DNA of 64,000 nucleotides. Source: Candidatus Nanoarchaeia archaeon. Lineage in GTDB: Archaea > Nanobdellota > Nanobdellia > Woesearchaeales > JACPBV01. Location: contig JANQNH010000005.1 of NCBI GenBank assembly GCA_028279655.1, positions 1-64,000 of the forward strand, read 5' to 3'. Positions 52,905-61,411 of this stretch are shown here, in pieces (positions within the stretch are counted from its first letter, which is position 1; every line of letters begins with the position of its first letter). The position numbers were made by a program, and so were the translations under genes. The notes under the pieces are model-generated. The model was not told the DNA's origin. It ran no database searches and worked only from the letters and a program-made list of their open reading frames with translations.

Positions 52905-53584
52905 AAAAAGACCTGCAAAGCCTGGCGAATCCAGAAAAAGCTAGATTACTACAGGGATTCTTCAAGACTGGAAAAGGGGAGTATGGGGAAGGAGACATAT
53001 TCCTTGGCATTATGGTCCCTCAACAAAGGGAGATAGCAAAGAGATACAAAGACCTATCTTTAAATGATATCCAACAACTCCTAAAAAGCAAGATCCATGA
53101 ACACAGATTGACTTCGTTATTCATACTTATCGACAATTATCAGAAAGCAGATCAAATCACAAAAGAGGAGATATTCAAATTCTACTTAAAAAACACAAAA
53201 AACATCAACAATTGGGATCTGATAGACCTTTCTGCACCGAAAATTGTAGGGCACTACCTCCTTGATAAACCAAGAGACATTCTATATAAACTGGCAAAAT
53301 CGAAGAGCCTATGGGAAAAGAGAATATCTATCTTAGCTACAGCTCAGTTTATAAGGAACAACCAATTTGAAGATACGTTAAGGATATCAGAGATACTGTT
53401 AAACGATTCTCACGATCTGATCCATAAAGGAGTAGGCTGGATGTTAAGGGAGGTAGGAAAGAAGGACCGGAAGGTTGAGGAGAGCTTCCTTAAGAAACAT
53501 TATAAGATCATGCCTAGAACTATGTTGAGATATGCTATTGAGAAATTTCCAGAAGGAAAAAGGAAGTTCTATATGAAAAAATAA
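52886..53584 (+). CDS. AlkD-like DNA alkylation repair protein
   Basis: 232 aa, all-helical HEAT-like. F-F-K-T-G-K-G-E-Y-G-E-G-D-I-F-L-G-I-M-V-P, N-N-W-D-L-I-D-L-S-A-P and W-M-L-R-E-V-G-K-K-D are the AlkD signatures; the Asp in N-W-D-L is the catalytic-site residue in known members. It removes bulky or cationic alkylated bases. Overlaps the GIY-YIG-like gene. Confidence 0.9.
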   Translation: MHLEKIKKDLQSLANPEKARLLQGFFKTGKGEYGEGDIFLGIMVPQQREIAKRYKDLSLNDIQQLLKSKIHEHRLTSLFILIDNYQKADQITKEEIFKFYLKNTKNINNWDLIDLSAPKIVGHYLLDKPRDILYKLAKSKSLWEKRISILATAQFIRNNQFEDTLRISEILLNDSHDLIHKGVGWMLREVGKKDRKVEESFLKKHYKIMPRTMLRYAIEKFPEGKRKFYMKK

Positions 53585-53633
53585 AAAAATATTTAAATCC
53601 GTCAATATACATATGAAAATGGGGGTGAAATCC

Positions 53634-54056
53634 ATGAATACAAAAAGAATCTTTGGAGCAGCTGTTGTCATCACCATATTTGGGATGATATGGACAATGG
53701 TAACCTGTGCTGGACTTTTCGGTTGGGTATATGAGATACCGCCAATAATATGGAAGGACGCATCAGAGATGATGACCCTGACAAACACTATACTTTCTAT
53801 AGTATGGGGCTTCCTGACAGCTATCTTGTTCACTTTGATGTATGCTGTATTGTACAAGGGGATCCCTGGAAAAGGAGTAAAGAAAGGGATAATATATGGG
53901 TTTATAGTATATCTGATAGGTACATTCAGCGGAATTGTTGGTATGCCTCTATACATGACTATATCTCCGGTTGTAGTGGTGTACTGGGTATTGAATTACC
54001 TTGTAAGTTCCATCATAATGGGGGCAATTGTAGGAGCTATCTATAAGCCAAAATAG
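53634..54056 (+). CDS. Four-helix membrane protein
   Basis: 140 aa from ATG 53634, with GGGGGTGA as ribosome site 9 nt upstream; the track start lies over the site. Four TM helices (about residues 5-28, 45-67, 79-100, 110-132). Not recognised. TATA AATATTTAAAT near 53587. Confidence 0.65.
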   Translation: MNTKRIFGAAVVITIFGMIWTMVTCAGLFGWVYEIPPIIWKDASEMMTLTNTILSIVWGFLTAILFTLMYAVLYKGIPGKGVKKGIIYGFIVYLIGTFSGIVGMPLYMTISPVVVVYWVLNYLVSSIIMGAIVGAIYKPK

Positions 54057-54086
54057 ATCTTTTTTCTTTATTTTTTATTATCGAAA

Positions 54087-54743
54087 ATGAAAAATCAAAA
54101 AAACATACCAAAAGTAATGCAGACCCTGGAGAAACACTTCAATTTCTCAGAAAGGACTACTCTTAACAGGATGAGAAGAAAACCAGATCCGTTTAAGATA
54201 CTCATTTCTTGCTTGTTGTCGTTAAGGACCCAGGATAAGAATACAGAAATTGCTTCAGAAAGACTTTTTGCTGTTTCAGATACTCCTCAAGGAATTATTA
54301 AGATACCCATGAGAAAATTGGAGAAGTTAATATTTAAGTCAGGACATTATAGGAAAAAAGCTAGGACATTAAAGCACGTTTCTACAGAGCTTATCAAAAG
54401 GTTTGATGGAAAAGTACCTCAGACAAAAGAGGAATTGATGTCAATAAAAGGCATTGGACCTAAGACTGCAAATATAGTGTTGAATTTCGCATTTAACCAG
54501 TTAGTTATTCCAGTGGATGTCCACGTCCATGTTATTGCAAACAGGTTAGGATGGGTCAATGCAAAAACACCAGAGGAAACAGAAAAACAGTTAGAAAAAG
54601 TTGTTCATAAAAAATATTGGAGAGAGATTAATGGAATCTTTGTTTTGTTTGGGAAGGAGCTATGTATAACTATCTCACCCTGGTGTTCTAGGTGTCCAGT
54701 TAGTGGGCTTTGTCCGAGACTGGGAGTAATTAGAAGCAGGTAA
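54087..54743 (+). CDS. nth: Endonuclease III (DNA glycosylase/AP lyase)
   Basis: 218 aa. L-L-S-L-R-T-Q-D opens the core. The helix-hairpin-helix is S-I-K-G-I-G-P-K-T-A-N-I-V-L-N, with the Lys (Schiff base). Catalytic Asp is in P-V-D-V-H-V-H-V-I-A-N-R-L-G. The [4Fe-4S] loop is C-x6-C-x2-C-x5-C (C-I-T-I-S-P-W-C-S-R-C-P-V-S-G-L-C). It removes oxidised pyrimidines. Confidence 0.96.
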   Translation: MKNQKNIPKVMQTLEKHFNFSERTTLNRMRRKPDPFKILISCLLSLRTQDKNTEIASERLFAVSDTPQGIIKIPMRKLEKLIFKSGHYRKKARTLKHVSTELIKRFDGKVPQTKEELMSIKGIGPKTANIVLNFAFNQLVIPVDVHVHVIANRLGWVNAKTPEETEKQLEKVVHKKYWREINGIFVLFGKELCITISPWCSRCPVSGLCPRLGVIRSR

Positions 54744-54797
54744 TTCTAAAACCAAAGATTTAAAAATAGGGAACAGAATCCTACTCCAGATAATAGA

Positions 54798-55349
54798 ATG
54801 AAAAAGAGCAAAATTACAATAACAGACATCTCAGATGATGTATTGAAGAAAAAAGGATTCGACCATAAAGGATGCTACGGATGCTCCTGCAACGATTCCT
54901 GCTGCAGGTATGGCTGTGAAGTAGATAAAGAATCTTATGATTTGATATTCCAGAATAGAAAGATAATAGAAAAAAGCATAGGAATTAAGTTAGAGGAATG
55001 CTTTGAAAAGGAATGGTCTGATGATGACGAATACCTGGGTAATAATTCTGTAGATACAAAAACATTCAAAGGTTATTGTGCATTTAAGCTTAAAGACAAG
55101 AAGGGTTGTATCTTATTTGAGCTGGTCTCAAAAAATAAGGTTTCAAGAAGGATAATCCCATCAATATGCAGGCTCTATCCTTTAACATGGGGTAATGGGA
55201 AGCTTACCATAACTGACGATAGAGAAAAACACTGCAACTACCTTCAAAAAGACAACAAGAGCAAAAAAACTGTTTTAGAGACACAGATGGAGCATGTTAA
55301 AGACATATTCCATATCGAAGGAAAAGCTAAAGAGATTATTTCTTCTTAA
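54798..55349 (+). CDS. YkgJ-like Cys-cluster protein
   Basis: 183 aa. Cys-rich N-terminus, G-C-Y-G-C-S-C-N-D-S-C-C-R-Y-G-C, then G-Y-C-A-F and R-R-I-I-P-S-I-C-R-L-Y-P-L-T-W-G and E-K-H-C-N-Y-L. This resembles the YkgJ/DUF3109-type zinc- or iron-chelating proteins. Function unknown. Followed by two hairpins, one with a T run. Confidence 0.75.
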   Translation: MKKSKITITDISDDVLKKKGFDHKGCYGCSCNDSCCRYGCEVDKESYDLIFQNRKIIEKSIGIKLEECFEKEWSDDDEYLGNNSVDTKTFKGYCAFKLKDKKGCILFELVSKNKVSRRIIPSICRLYPLTWGNGKLTITDDREKHCNYLQKDNKSKKTVLETQMEHVKDIFHIEGKAKEIISS

Positions 55350-55438
55350 ATCACAAAGACTTTTTCTAGGATTTGTGATTCCCTAAAATGTCAGGAATTT
55401 TCCACCAGTTTAAAATTAGCAAATTTGCTAATTTTTTT
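55349..55438 (+). terminator. Two hairpins with T run between convergent genes
   Basis: AATCACAAA pairs with TTTGTGATT (55349-55380). Next, the 22-bp perfect palindrome AAATTAGCAAATTTGCTAATTT (55413-55434) runs into TTTTTTT. The palindrome covers the stop codon of the convergent gene at 55428, so it could end transcription from both sides. Confidence 0.5.
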
Positions 55439-55763
55439 GAAGGTATTCGTCAACATCCTCTGGCTTCTTGAAGATTACTTCTGCAAAATCTCCTTCATTT
55501 AGCTCGCATTCATGAAGGCCGTGGTCCTTGCATACCTTTGGACGCTTATCATAATTCTTACACTTGAATGTCTTCTCATCTATATGCTTGCATGGTGTCC
55601 TTATCTCAACCTGCCAATCACCATCATTGTCTAGATAGACCATCACCCCCTTATGCAGCAGCATCCACCTTATCTCATCCCAGTCCTCATCATCCTTGGG
55701 GGTGGCGTAATCTAGGGTGATATACCTGCAGCATTCTGCATTGCATTCATCGCACGTTACCAT
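55428..55763 (-). CDS. YkgJ-family zinc/iron-chelating domain protein
   Basis: 111 aa. M-V-T-C-D-E-C-N-A-E-C-C-R-Y-I at the start, then T-P-C-K-H-I-D...F-K-C-K-N-Y-D-K-R-P-K-V-C-K-D-H, the canonical YkgJ pattern. Function unknown. Convergent with a second, more distant YkgJ-like gene. Confidence 0.87.
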   Translation of the reverse strand: MVTCDECNAECCRYITLDYATPKDDEDWDEIRWMLLHKGVMVYLDNDGDWQVEIRTPCKHIDEKTFKCKNYDKRPKVCKDHGLHECELNEGDFAEVIFKKPEDVDEYLQKN

Positions 55764-55808
55764 TTTTTAGAATTAATCCTTAAGTTATATTTAAACTTAA
55801 TGTCTTTT

Positions 55809-55905
55809 ACAATGCTCCCAAGCGGAGTCCAATTAGGATAACTTGCCTTGCGAAAGTACTTGGCTGCTTCAGAACATACCAGACTCGCACGGAGCGCAGC
55901 ATTGT
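55809..55905 (+). ncRNA. 97-bp structured repeat element, copy 1
   Basis: ACAATGCT...AGCATTGT ends; core motifs AGCGGAGTC, TTGCGAAAGTACTTGG and CACGGAGCGC. The terminal helix extends to 10 bp (TTACAATGCT/AGCATTGTAA). CCAAG pairs with CTTGG, and the segment between is variable. Lies between two minus-strand genes. RNA gene or miniature mobile element. Confidence 0.6.
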
Positions 55906-55908
55906 AAC

Positions 55909-56514
55909 TCATCCAATAAAGTCCAATATCTGGGTATTCTTGTCAAAACGTCTTTTCTCTGTCCGTAAAGACTCCCAATTATGGAACTTCTTAGGGATGT
56001 TATGGAGAAAATATCGTTTATTTTTCCTAGTCTCTATGAATTGGCTGTCATAATATGTCTCCCAGAAAGAATCTTCATTGAAGTCCATCAGCCCTTCAAG
56101 AAGCGAATTTATAGGCATCTTTGCTTCAAATTCAGGGAGCAGCTTCTCTATGCTATCAACATACTTCTTCAACGGGTGTTTTCCTGATATAACAAAAGTA
56201 CCTCTCCTACTTTCGATCATCACAGTAAATAATGGGAATCTTGATAGAAACCATTCTGCAACCATATCCTCAACATAATGTTCTGGATCTATTCTTCCAT
56301 AGACTATCCCATGCTTGCTGATCTTAAGTCGTGAGAATGCCCTGCTTCTTTGGTAGCATCCAGCTACCTGCCTGTTCCAGTTGTACACTGTCCTGGCTTC
56401 CTTGGTTGATACAGACTCTATCTCTGATTCGCCCTGGTACCTAAGCTTATCAAATATCCCTTGCTTAAAATCCTTATGTCGATATGCTAGGTTAAATTCT
56501 TTTTCTATTTGCAT
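55909..56514 (-). CDS. DUF4130 DNA-metabolism protein (TIGR03915-like)
   Basis: 201 aa. Features of DUF4130: V-Y-N-W-N-R-Q-V-A-G-C-Y-Q-R-S-R-A-F-S-R-L, E-H-Y-V-E-D-M-V-A-E-W-F-L-S-R-F-P, and the middle G-T-F-V-I-S-G. Its usual partner is the radical SAM DNA repair protein (TIGR03916), which is found here 1.2 kb upstream on the same strand. A LAGLIDADG gene separates the two. Probable DNA repair function. Confidence 0.75.
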   Translation of the reverse strand: MQIEKEFNLAYRHKDFKQGIFDKLRYQGESEIESVSTKEARTVYNWNRQVAGCYQRSRAFSRLKISKHGIVYGRIDPEHYVEDMVAEWFLSRFPLFTVMIESRRGTFVISGKHPLKKYVDSIEKLLPEFEAKMPINSLLEGLMDFNEDSFWETYYDSQFIETRKNKRYFLHNIPKKFHNWESLRTEKRRFDKNTQILDFIG

Positions 56515-56532
56515 TTTAGTCTCTAGTATAGT

Positions 56533-57714
56533 TCATTTAATATCTAGGTTTATTAAATGATTAAATTTAGGATGACTAGTGATTTCATTTAATCTTCTGA
56601 TATCCAGAGGAGATAATTTTTTGGATCTTAAACGGGGAATTCGCTTATTGTAAATCCAATTGATAGCAGAGTTCTTAGATATATTTTTAGATTCTGCAAA
56701 TTTTATTGAGGCAACCTTACCAAACCTTAGGTACACCTCTATTACCTCTAAAATATCTTTTAGATCATATTTGCTAAAATATCTCCTTATTTGTGTTTCA
56801 ATCAATCTGTCTCTTTTATATGAAATTGAACTATTAATGAAGTTTGCAAATTTTGCAGCATCTTTTGCATGAATGGTAAGCTCATGTGTTTTGTCTTTCT
56901 TTTTGTATAATTTACAGCATATTTTTAGTTTTTCTTCCAAAAAATATTTGATTTGATCTAAGACAAAAGGATTTTTTTGACTAAGGGAAATCTTTGGGCT
57001 ACTCTTACAGTAGATACTACCTTCAGCATCGAAAAATCCAGAAAGAAAGGACATCATATTTGTCACACTATTTAAGATCTCTTCTGGAATTTTTTGACCC
57101 TTCTCTGTGATTTCAAGATAGAACTGAACAACATCTTTTGTCTTAACTCTCACTAACCAAAATCTGAGGTGTTTTTGATCCTTAGAAACAATTACTCTTG
57201 GGTTAGTCGAATATGCTTGAGAAAATCTTCTAGCGAATTCTTCCATAAATTCTTTTGATTTTCCACTAATCGATATACAGTAATCTTCAGTACGATGTCC
57301 ATCTCCCATCCATGCACCTATAATCCATGCTACATTTCCATCAATTTTATCTTTAAACTTATAAGAAGGATATTGCATGTATTTTGAAAGTCTTCTTTGG
57401 GCTATTTTCATTGCTTGAAACTTATCTCTAGAAATTCCTCTTTCATTCAGAATCTTCCACAAATGAAAAGAAGAAATATCTAATCTTTTTTCAATTTCAG
57501 ATGTACCTACTTTCTCATTAATGTAAATAGCTATTGCCTGGTTTAGAATTTGAGGAGGGATTCTCTTTGGTTTATTCAGTATCCCTTCTCTAGACAAATG
57601 ATTAAAAACAGCATATTGAGAAACATTAAACATTTTAGCAATCTTATGAGTATTAGGGGTTTTTCTATAGGCCTCTTCCCATTTTCTTTTAAGCTCAATC
57701 GGTAGTGCTTTCAT
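56533..57714 (-). CDS. LAGLIDADG homing endonuclease (freestanding)
   Basis: 393 aa. Two HTH-like segments (H-K-I-A-K-M-F-N-V-S-Q-Y-A-V-F-N-H-L; T-S-E-I-E-K-R-L-D-I-S-S-F-H-L-W-K-I-L) precede two LAGLIDADG helices: A-W-I-I-G-A-W-M-G-D-G and F-L-S-G-F-F-D-A-E-G-S-I. A third HTH is near the C-terminus (V-A-S-I-K-F-A-E-S-K-N-I-S-K-N-S-A-I). Both catalytic acids (D and E) are present. It starts immediately after the radical SAM stop. Not an intein, since both neighbours have their own starts and stops. Confidence 0.9.
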   Translation of the reverse strand: MKALPIELKRKWEEAYRKTPNTHKIAKMFNVSQYAVFNHLSREGILNKPKRIPPQILNQAIAIYINEKVGTSEIEKRLDISSFHLWKILNERGISRDKFQAMKIAQRRLSKYMQYPSYKFKDKIDGNVAWIIGAWMGDGHRTEDYCISISGKSKEFMEEFARRFSQAYSTNPRVIVSKDQKHLRFWLVRVKTKDVVQFYLEITEKGQKIPEEILNSVTNMMSFLSGFFDAEGSIYCKSSPKISLSQKNPFVLDQIKYFLEEKLKICCKLYKKKDKTHELTIHAKDAAKFANFINSSISYKRDRLIETQIRRYFSKYDLKDILEVIEVYLRFGKVASIKFAESKNISKNSAINWIYNKRIPRLRSKKLSPLDIRRLNEITSHPKFNHLINLDIK

Positions 57715-58860
57715 CTAAATCACTCCGCTCTGCCTAATTAAAGGATTTAGTGAAAGCTGGACCGTTCCATTGAACTTAATAAATGGCAGTGCTCTTTTTA
57801 ATACAACCCCAATACTCTTAAGTTGTCTTTGTTTAGTTAGCTTCTCTTTTGATTTTTGCATTTGTGTTATTCTATAGGCTGATTGTAATCCAATGCCTGG
57901 TACTTTGATAAGGTCTTCATAAGTAGCCTCATTTATATCGAGTGGATATAAATCCCGATTTTTCAAAGCAATACTCACTTTTGGATCCTGATTTAATGGA
58001 AGATTATCTCTATCATCAAAAACCAGTTCATTTAATTTGAACTTATATTTTCTTAGTAACCAATCACATCTAAAAAGAAAATTTTCTCTCTTTAACGGAA
58101 CTTTATTTTTATTCTCCAAAGGGGTCTTAGGAACAGGTGAAAACGCAGAATAATATCCCCTTTTTAGCTTAAAATTCTTGTATTCCCAGTCCACCATAGA
58201 CAATATCTCCATATCTGTTTCATCAGAGCTTCCTACGACTAGTTGTGTTGTCTGTCCTGAGGGGATCTTCATCCTTTTGAGCCATGCCTGCCTTCTAAGT
58301 ATGTCAATCTTGAAGTCCTTCACAGAGCTTATCTCGGCAAGCCTTGATTTGTTTGGGGCTTCAAGGTTTATGGACATCCTATCAGAGAATTCTGATGCAT
58401 GCTTTATCATGTCGTAAGAGGTTCCTGGAAGAACCTTGAAGTGGATATAGCCCTGAAACTTGTATTTGTTCCGTATTATGTTCACAGCTTCGATCATATT
58501 TTCTGTCGTATTGTCAGGATCCTTCTCTACAGCAGAGCTTATGAAAAGGCCCTCTACATAATTCCTTACATATAATGACATAAAGACCTTAGCAAACTCC
58601 TCCGGCTCGAATCTTGCCTTGTTTTTGTTGCACCCAGCTGCATTAGCGCAGTACTTGCAGTCAAAAGAGCATGCATTAGAATAGAGCGTTTTCCATAGTG
58701 AGATGCATTGTCCATCCTCTGTGAATGAGTGGCATATCCCGCATCCCGCTGCATTTCCTATCCTGTCGTTAGTGCTTACCTTCCTGTTGGAAGAAGAGCT
58801 AGCACAAGAGTCCCACTTTGCAGACTGACCTAATATCTCTACCTTCCTAAGGGTGTTCAT
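57715..58860 (-). CDS. Putative DNA modification/repair radical SAM protein (TIGR03916-like)
   Basis: 381 aa. L-G-Q-S-A-K-W-D-S-C-A-S-S-S...G-I-C-H-S-F-T-E-D-G-Q-C-I-S-L-W-K-T-L-Y-S-N-A-C-S-F-D-C-K-Y-C-A-N is the family signature, with the radical SAM motif C-x3-C-x2-C (C-S-F-D-C-K-Y-C). A helix-hairpin-helix (K-V-P-G-I-G-L-Q-S-A-Y-R-I) lies near the C-terminus. The family normally pairs with DUF4130. Stop codon TAG abuts the homing endonuclease ATG. Confidence 0.9.
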   Translation of the reverse strand: MNTLRKVEILGQSAKWDSCASSSSNRKVSTNDRIGNAAGCGICHSFTEDGQCISLWKTLYSNACSFDCKYCANAAGCNKNKARFEPEEFAKVFMSLYVRNYVEGLFISSAVEKDPDNTTENMIEAVNIIRNKYKFQGYIHFKVLPGTSYDMIKHASEFSDRMSINLEAPNKSRLAEISSVKDFKIDILRRQAWLKRMKIPSGQTTQLVVGSSDETDMEILSMVDWEYKNFKLKRGYYSAFSPVPKTPLENKNKVPLKRENFLFRCDWLLRKYKFKLNELVFDDRDNLPLNQDPKVSIALKNRDLYPLDINEATYEDLIKVPGIGLQSAYRITQMQKSKEKLTKQRQLKSIGVVLKRALPFIKFNGTVQLSLNPLIRQSGVI

Positions 58861-58886
58861 TTATTATACCTTTACAACTTAAGTGA

Positions 58887-58982
58887 CGATGCTGCCAAGC
58901 GAAGTCCAGGCAAAACACATTGCCCTGCGAAAGTACTTGGATGTATAATCAATACACGATACGCACGAAGCGCAGCATTGTC
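58887..58982 (+). ncRNA. 97-bp structured repeat element, copy 2
   Basis: ACGATGCT...AGCATTGT; AGCGAAGTC, CCTGCGAAAGTACTTGG, CACGAAGCGC. The outer helix extends outward as GTGAC/GTCAC, a different sequence from copy 1 but still paired. The inner hairpin GGCAA-aacaca-TTGCC also differs from the other copies. Confidence 0.6.
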
Positions 58983-58990
58983 ACAGGTCA

Positions 58991-59743
58991 TTAACTCAAC
59001 TCAACTCTCTGACATAATCTTTCATAGACATAGTCAGCTATCTTCTTAAGATTAAATACATCATCTTCGTTATACTCTACCAATAATCTTAGATAGTAAT
59101 CATCACCCGAAGCCCTAAACATCCTCCATAGCAATAGGACATCTCCACCATACATCTTCTCAATTACTTTGTTCCTCTTTATCCCCATATTCCTTTCAAT
59201 CTCCTTAAGCCCCCCTGTCAGGCCAACTCTACTACAAGCAACCCTGAGGTCAAAATTTGGAATATTTGGCAACAGCTTAGGATACCTCTTCTTGATAAAT
59301 GGAACATCAAATGTAGAGCCATTAAAAGTGACTATCAGCTTGTATTTCATCAATTCCCTCTTAAGTTTATAGAAGTCCATATTGATGCCCTTGATCATTG
59401 TTTTTGTCTCCAACCCATTATAAAGCCCGATAACAGTGATATCATCCGACTTCTCAACCCCTGATGTCTCAATATCCAGAAAAACACATTCATCTCTGAA
59501 GAATCCATATAACCTCCACATCTCAGATTGTGGCAGCCTTAGAAAATACTCAGAGTTAAGTCTGTACAGTTCAGATCGAGCCTTTCTAAGTTGACGATTA
59601 TAATACCCCTTCCTCAGCTTTCCTATACCTTTCACTCTGTCAGTTTCCATAAAAGAGTCCCAGCTATCGATACCTTGCTTCCAGATGTTATGCTCGGTCT
59701 TGTCTTTTATCCCATCTAGGAATAAAAAGCTTTTTTGTATCAT
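58991..59743 (-). CDS. RNase H-like 3'-5' exonuclease (YprB/RNase_H_2 type)
   Basis: 250 aa. DEDD-type motifs: F-L-D-I-E-T-S-G (Exo I), F-N-G-S-T-F-D-V-P-F (Exo II), and Y-N-E-D-D-V-F-N-L (Exo III). This is the YprB-like family. The promoter is the end of the 106-bp repeat; TATA lies about 25 nt from ATG 59743, predicting a leaderless mRNA. Confidence 0.87.
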   Translation of the reverse strand: MIQKSFLFLDGIKDKTEHNIWKQGIDSWDSFMETDRVKGIGKLRKGYYNRQLRKARSELYRLNSEYFLRLPQSEMWRLYGFFRDECVFLDIETSGVEKSDDITVIGLYNGLETKTMIKGINMDFYKLKRELMKYKLIVTFNGSTFDVPFIKKRYPKLLPNIPNFDLRVACSRVGLTGGLKEIERNMGIKRNKVIEKMYGGDVLLLWRMFRASGDDYYLRLLVEYNEDDVFNLKKIADYVYERLCQRVELS

Positions 59744-59765
59744 CCCTTATTCCTAACATTTCCAA

Positions 59766-59871
59766 TTTATATACCCTACGCGCACTTGGCAAGTGGCAAG
59801 TGCTATGGGAATTTTGCCATTACAATACATAAGACCTAAAAATTCTTAAGAATTAGGGTTGGCAAGTGCCT
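59766..59871 (-). repeat. 106-bp CACTTGCCA repeat, copy 2 (host exonuclease promoter)
   Basis: On the minus strand: AGGCACTTGCCAACCC... CACTTGCCACTTGCCAA ... GTAGGGTATATAAA. Same length and end sequences as 6688-6793. Supplies the TATA box of the exonuclease gene. Confidence 0.75.
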
Positions 59872-59962
59872 TCCTTATCAGGGGAACAGAACATTGGTTA
59901 TGCAAAATTGAAAAAGTGCACATATAGAATATTTTATATATGGGATAGCATCTTAAATAAAT

Positions 59963-60526
59963 ATGGAATTGGGAAAAACACTTTATGCAACCAATAAAAA
60001 ACAATGGCGTTCATGGCTGGCTAAATACCATAATAAAGAAAAAGAGATCTGGCTCATTTATTATAAAAAATCCTCTGGCAAAAAAAGAATCCCTTACAAT
60101 GATGCAGTTGAAGAGGCCCTTTGTTATGGTTGGATAGACAGCACCGTCAAAAGTATAGATGAAAAAAGTTTTGCTCAGAGATTTACTCCGAGAAGACCAA
60201 ATAGTGTGCTTTCACAAACCAACAAGGAACGTATTCACAGGCTTATTGAAGAAAAGAAAATGACAGCTAAAGGTCTTAATGCTGTTCAACACGCATTTGA
60301 TTCTTCATCAAAAGACTCAAAATGCGTAATCAAGATAGATATTCTCAAATCATTGAAACAAGACAAAAAAACCTGGGAAAACTTTCAGAAATTTCCAGAA
60401 TCATACAAACGTATTCGTATTGGGTGGATAGAAGGAGCCAGAACTCGCCCAGAATTTTTTAAGAGGAGACTAACATATTTTCTTAAGATGACAGCAAAGA
60501 ATAAGAAATATGGTATGGTTCAGTAA
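59963..60526 (+). CDS. YdeI/OmpD-associated family protein
   Basis: 187 aa. W-R-S-W-L-A-K-Y-H...E-I-W-L-I-Y-Y-K-K-S-S-G-K-K-R-I-P-Y-N-D-A-V-E-E-A-L-C-Y-G-W-I-D-S is the YdeI/YyaQ signature, followed by Q-R-F-T-P-R-R-P-N-S-V. A C-terminal R-I-R-I-G-W-I-E-G-A-R-T-R-P-E-F-F segment matches the PF13376 region. Function obscure; common in bacteria, so horizontal origin is possible. ATTTTATATATGG TATA near 59930. Confidence 0.88.
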   Translation: MELGKTLYATNKKQWRSWLAKYHNKEKEIWLIYYKKSSGKKRIPYNDAVEEALCYGWIDSTVKSIDEKSFAQRFTPRRPNSVLSQTNKERIHRLIEEKKMTAKGLNAVQHAFDSSSKDSKCVIKIDILKSLKQDKKTWENFQKFPESYKRIRIGWIEGARTRPEFFKRRLTYFLKMTAKNKKYGMVQ

Positions 60527-60550
60527 TGATTAAATGACGAAGCACTTTTT

Positions 60551-60612
60551 CAACTTCTTTGAGGAAATTTTCTCACACTGTGTATGGGAAAATAACATGA
60601 CAGGAATTATAT
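60551..60612 (+). repeat. Imperfect direct repeat flanking VapBC, copy 1
   Basis: CTTCTTTGAGGAAATTTTCT...CACAC...GGGAAAATAACATGACA. About 70 percent like 61412-61473; the two bracket the toxin-antitoxin genes. Confidence 0.5.
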
Positions 60613-60653
60613 AAAATTACAAATAGGTCTAAAAACGAGAGAGCCACACAATT

Positions 60654-61061
60654 TCATTGTTTCAACTTATTCATTAAATCTTCTGTAGAATAAACTTTTA
60701 CTTTTTCTTGAGGTTTTATTTTTTTATCATTAGACCACAAAAAACAATTTAACTTTAATGCTAAAGCTAAATATTCAGTATCTTTTGGATCTGGAGAGAT
60801 TTTTTCTGCTTCAGTTATGAAAGATTTAAATTCTTCATACGGGACCAATGTAATCTTTTTCAGGATAATCTCCATAAATCTATCAAATTCTTCTTCTGTC
60901 CTTTCTGTTTTTTCCTTAATCAGACTTTTGTATTTTCCAAATTCCTCAAAAATAAATTCAACTGAAACAAGATTTAATGAATTATCAACTATTAAATCGG
61001 ACGTAACACTGTCTTTTATTAAAGCTGAGAATAAAATATTCGCATCAACAACAAGTTGCAT
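60654..61061 (-). CDS. vapC: PIN-domain toxin (VapC-like)
   Basis: 135 aa. V-V-D-A-N-I-L-F-S-A-L-I opens the PIN fold (first Asp). F-E-E-F...I and S-P-D-P-K-D-T-E-Y-L-A-L-A-L-K-L-N-C-F-L-W-S-N-D-K supply the remaining acids (D-T-E-Y, S-N-D). Mg-dependent RNase toxin. The start overlaps the antitoxin stop region (TAAATG). Confidence 0.87.
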   Translation of the reverse strand: MQLVVDANILFSALIKDSVTSDLIVDNSLNLVSVEFIFEEFGKYKSLIKEKTERTEEEFDRFMEIILKKITLVPYEEFKSFITEAEKISPDPKDTEYLALALKLNCFLWSNDKKIKPQEKVKVYSTEDLMNKLKQ

Positions 61062-61289
61062 TTAATTGCCTCTTTTGTGTCTTGCTGCAATTTTTTTACT
61101 AACTTCTGCACCTAACTTTAAAGAGTCTTCTTCGGTTAAAGTACTCTTTGATTTAAATTTTCTTAAGAATTCTAAATCTCCTATTTTCTGATTAAATGCT
61201 TGTCTAGCTACTTCAGACCAGTTTATTTCAGGAAATGATTCCATTTTATGTCTAAGTTCACCTGGAACTGCTAAAGTCATGGTTACCAT
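61062..61289 (-). CDS. vapB: VapB-like antitoxin
   Basis: 75 aa, ribosome site GGAGG 7 nt upstream of ATG 61289. M-T-L-A-V-P-G-E-L-R-H-K-M-E-S-F-P-E-I-N-W-S-E-V-A-R-Q-A-F is an RHH-type DNA-binding half; the Lys-rich C-terminus would wrap VapC. Operator-like TTATGTGTA repeats lie over the promoter. Confidence 0.82.
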   Translation of the reverse strand: MVTMTLAVPGELRHKMESFPEINWSEVARQAFNQKIGDLEFLRKFKSKSTLTEEDSLKLGAEVSKKIAARHKRGN

Positions 61290-61302
61290 TTTATTTCCTC
61301 CA

Positions 61303-61341
61303 TTATGTGTATATACATAATTTATGTGTACTTATATATAA
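61303..61341 (-). promoter_or_regulatory. vapBC promoter with two TTATGTGTA sites
   Basis: TTATGTGTA at 61303 and 61322 (19 bp apart; plus-strand orientation) next to TATA-like TTATATATAA (61332-61341). Probable VapB operator. Confidence 0.5.
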
Positions 61342-61411
61342 ACCTTTCGGAAATTGTGGGACTCTCAATTCTTTTACTGGAATGGGGCATGCCCTTGATA
61401 CAACCTATTTT

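Noticed and set aside
55809-55905. Resemblance of the 97-bp element core (CTGCGARAGTAC) to 5S rRNA loop E
   Set aside because: The element is about 25 nt shorter than 5S rRNA, lacks the conserved loop C sequence and has freely varying inner hairpins. At most it shares a loop-E-like motif.
56533-57714. LAGLIDADG protein as an intein
   Set aside because: The flanking proteins have their own complete start and stop codons and no intein splice-junction motifs are present.
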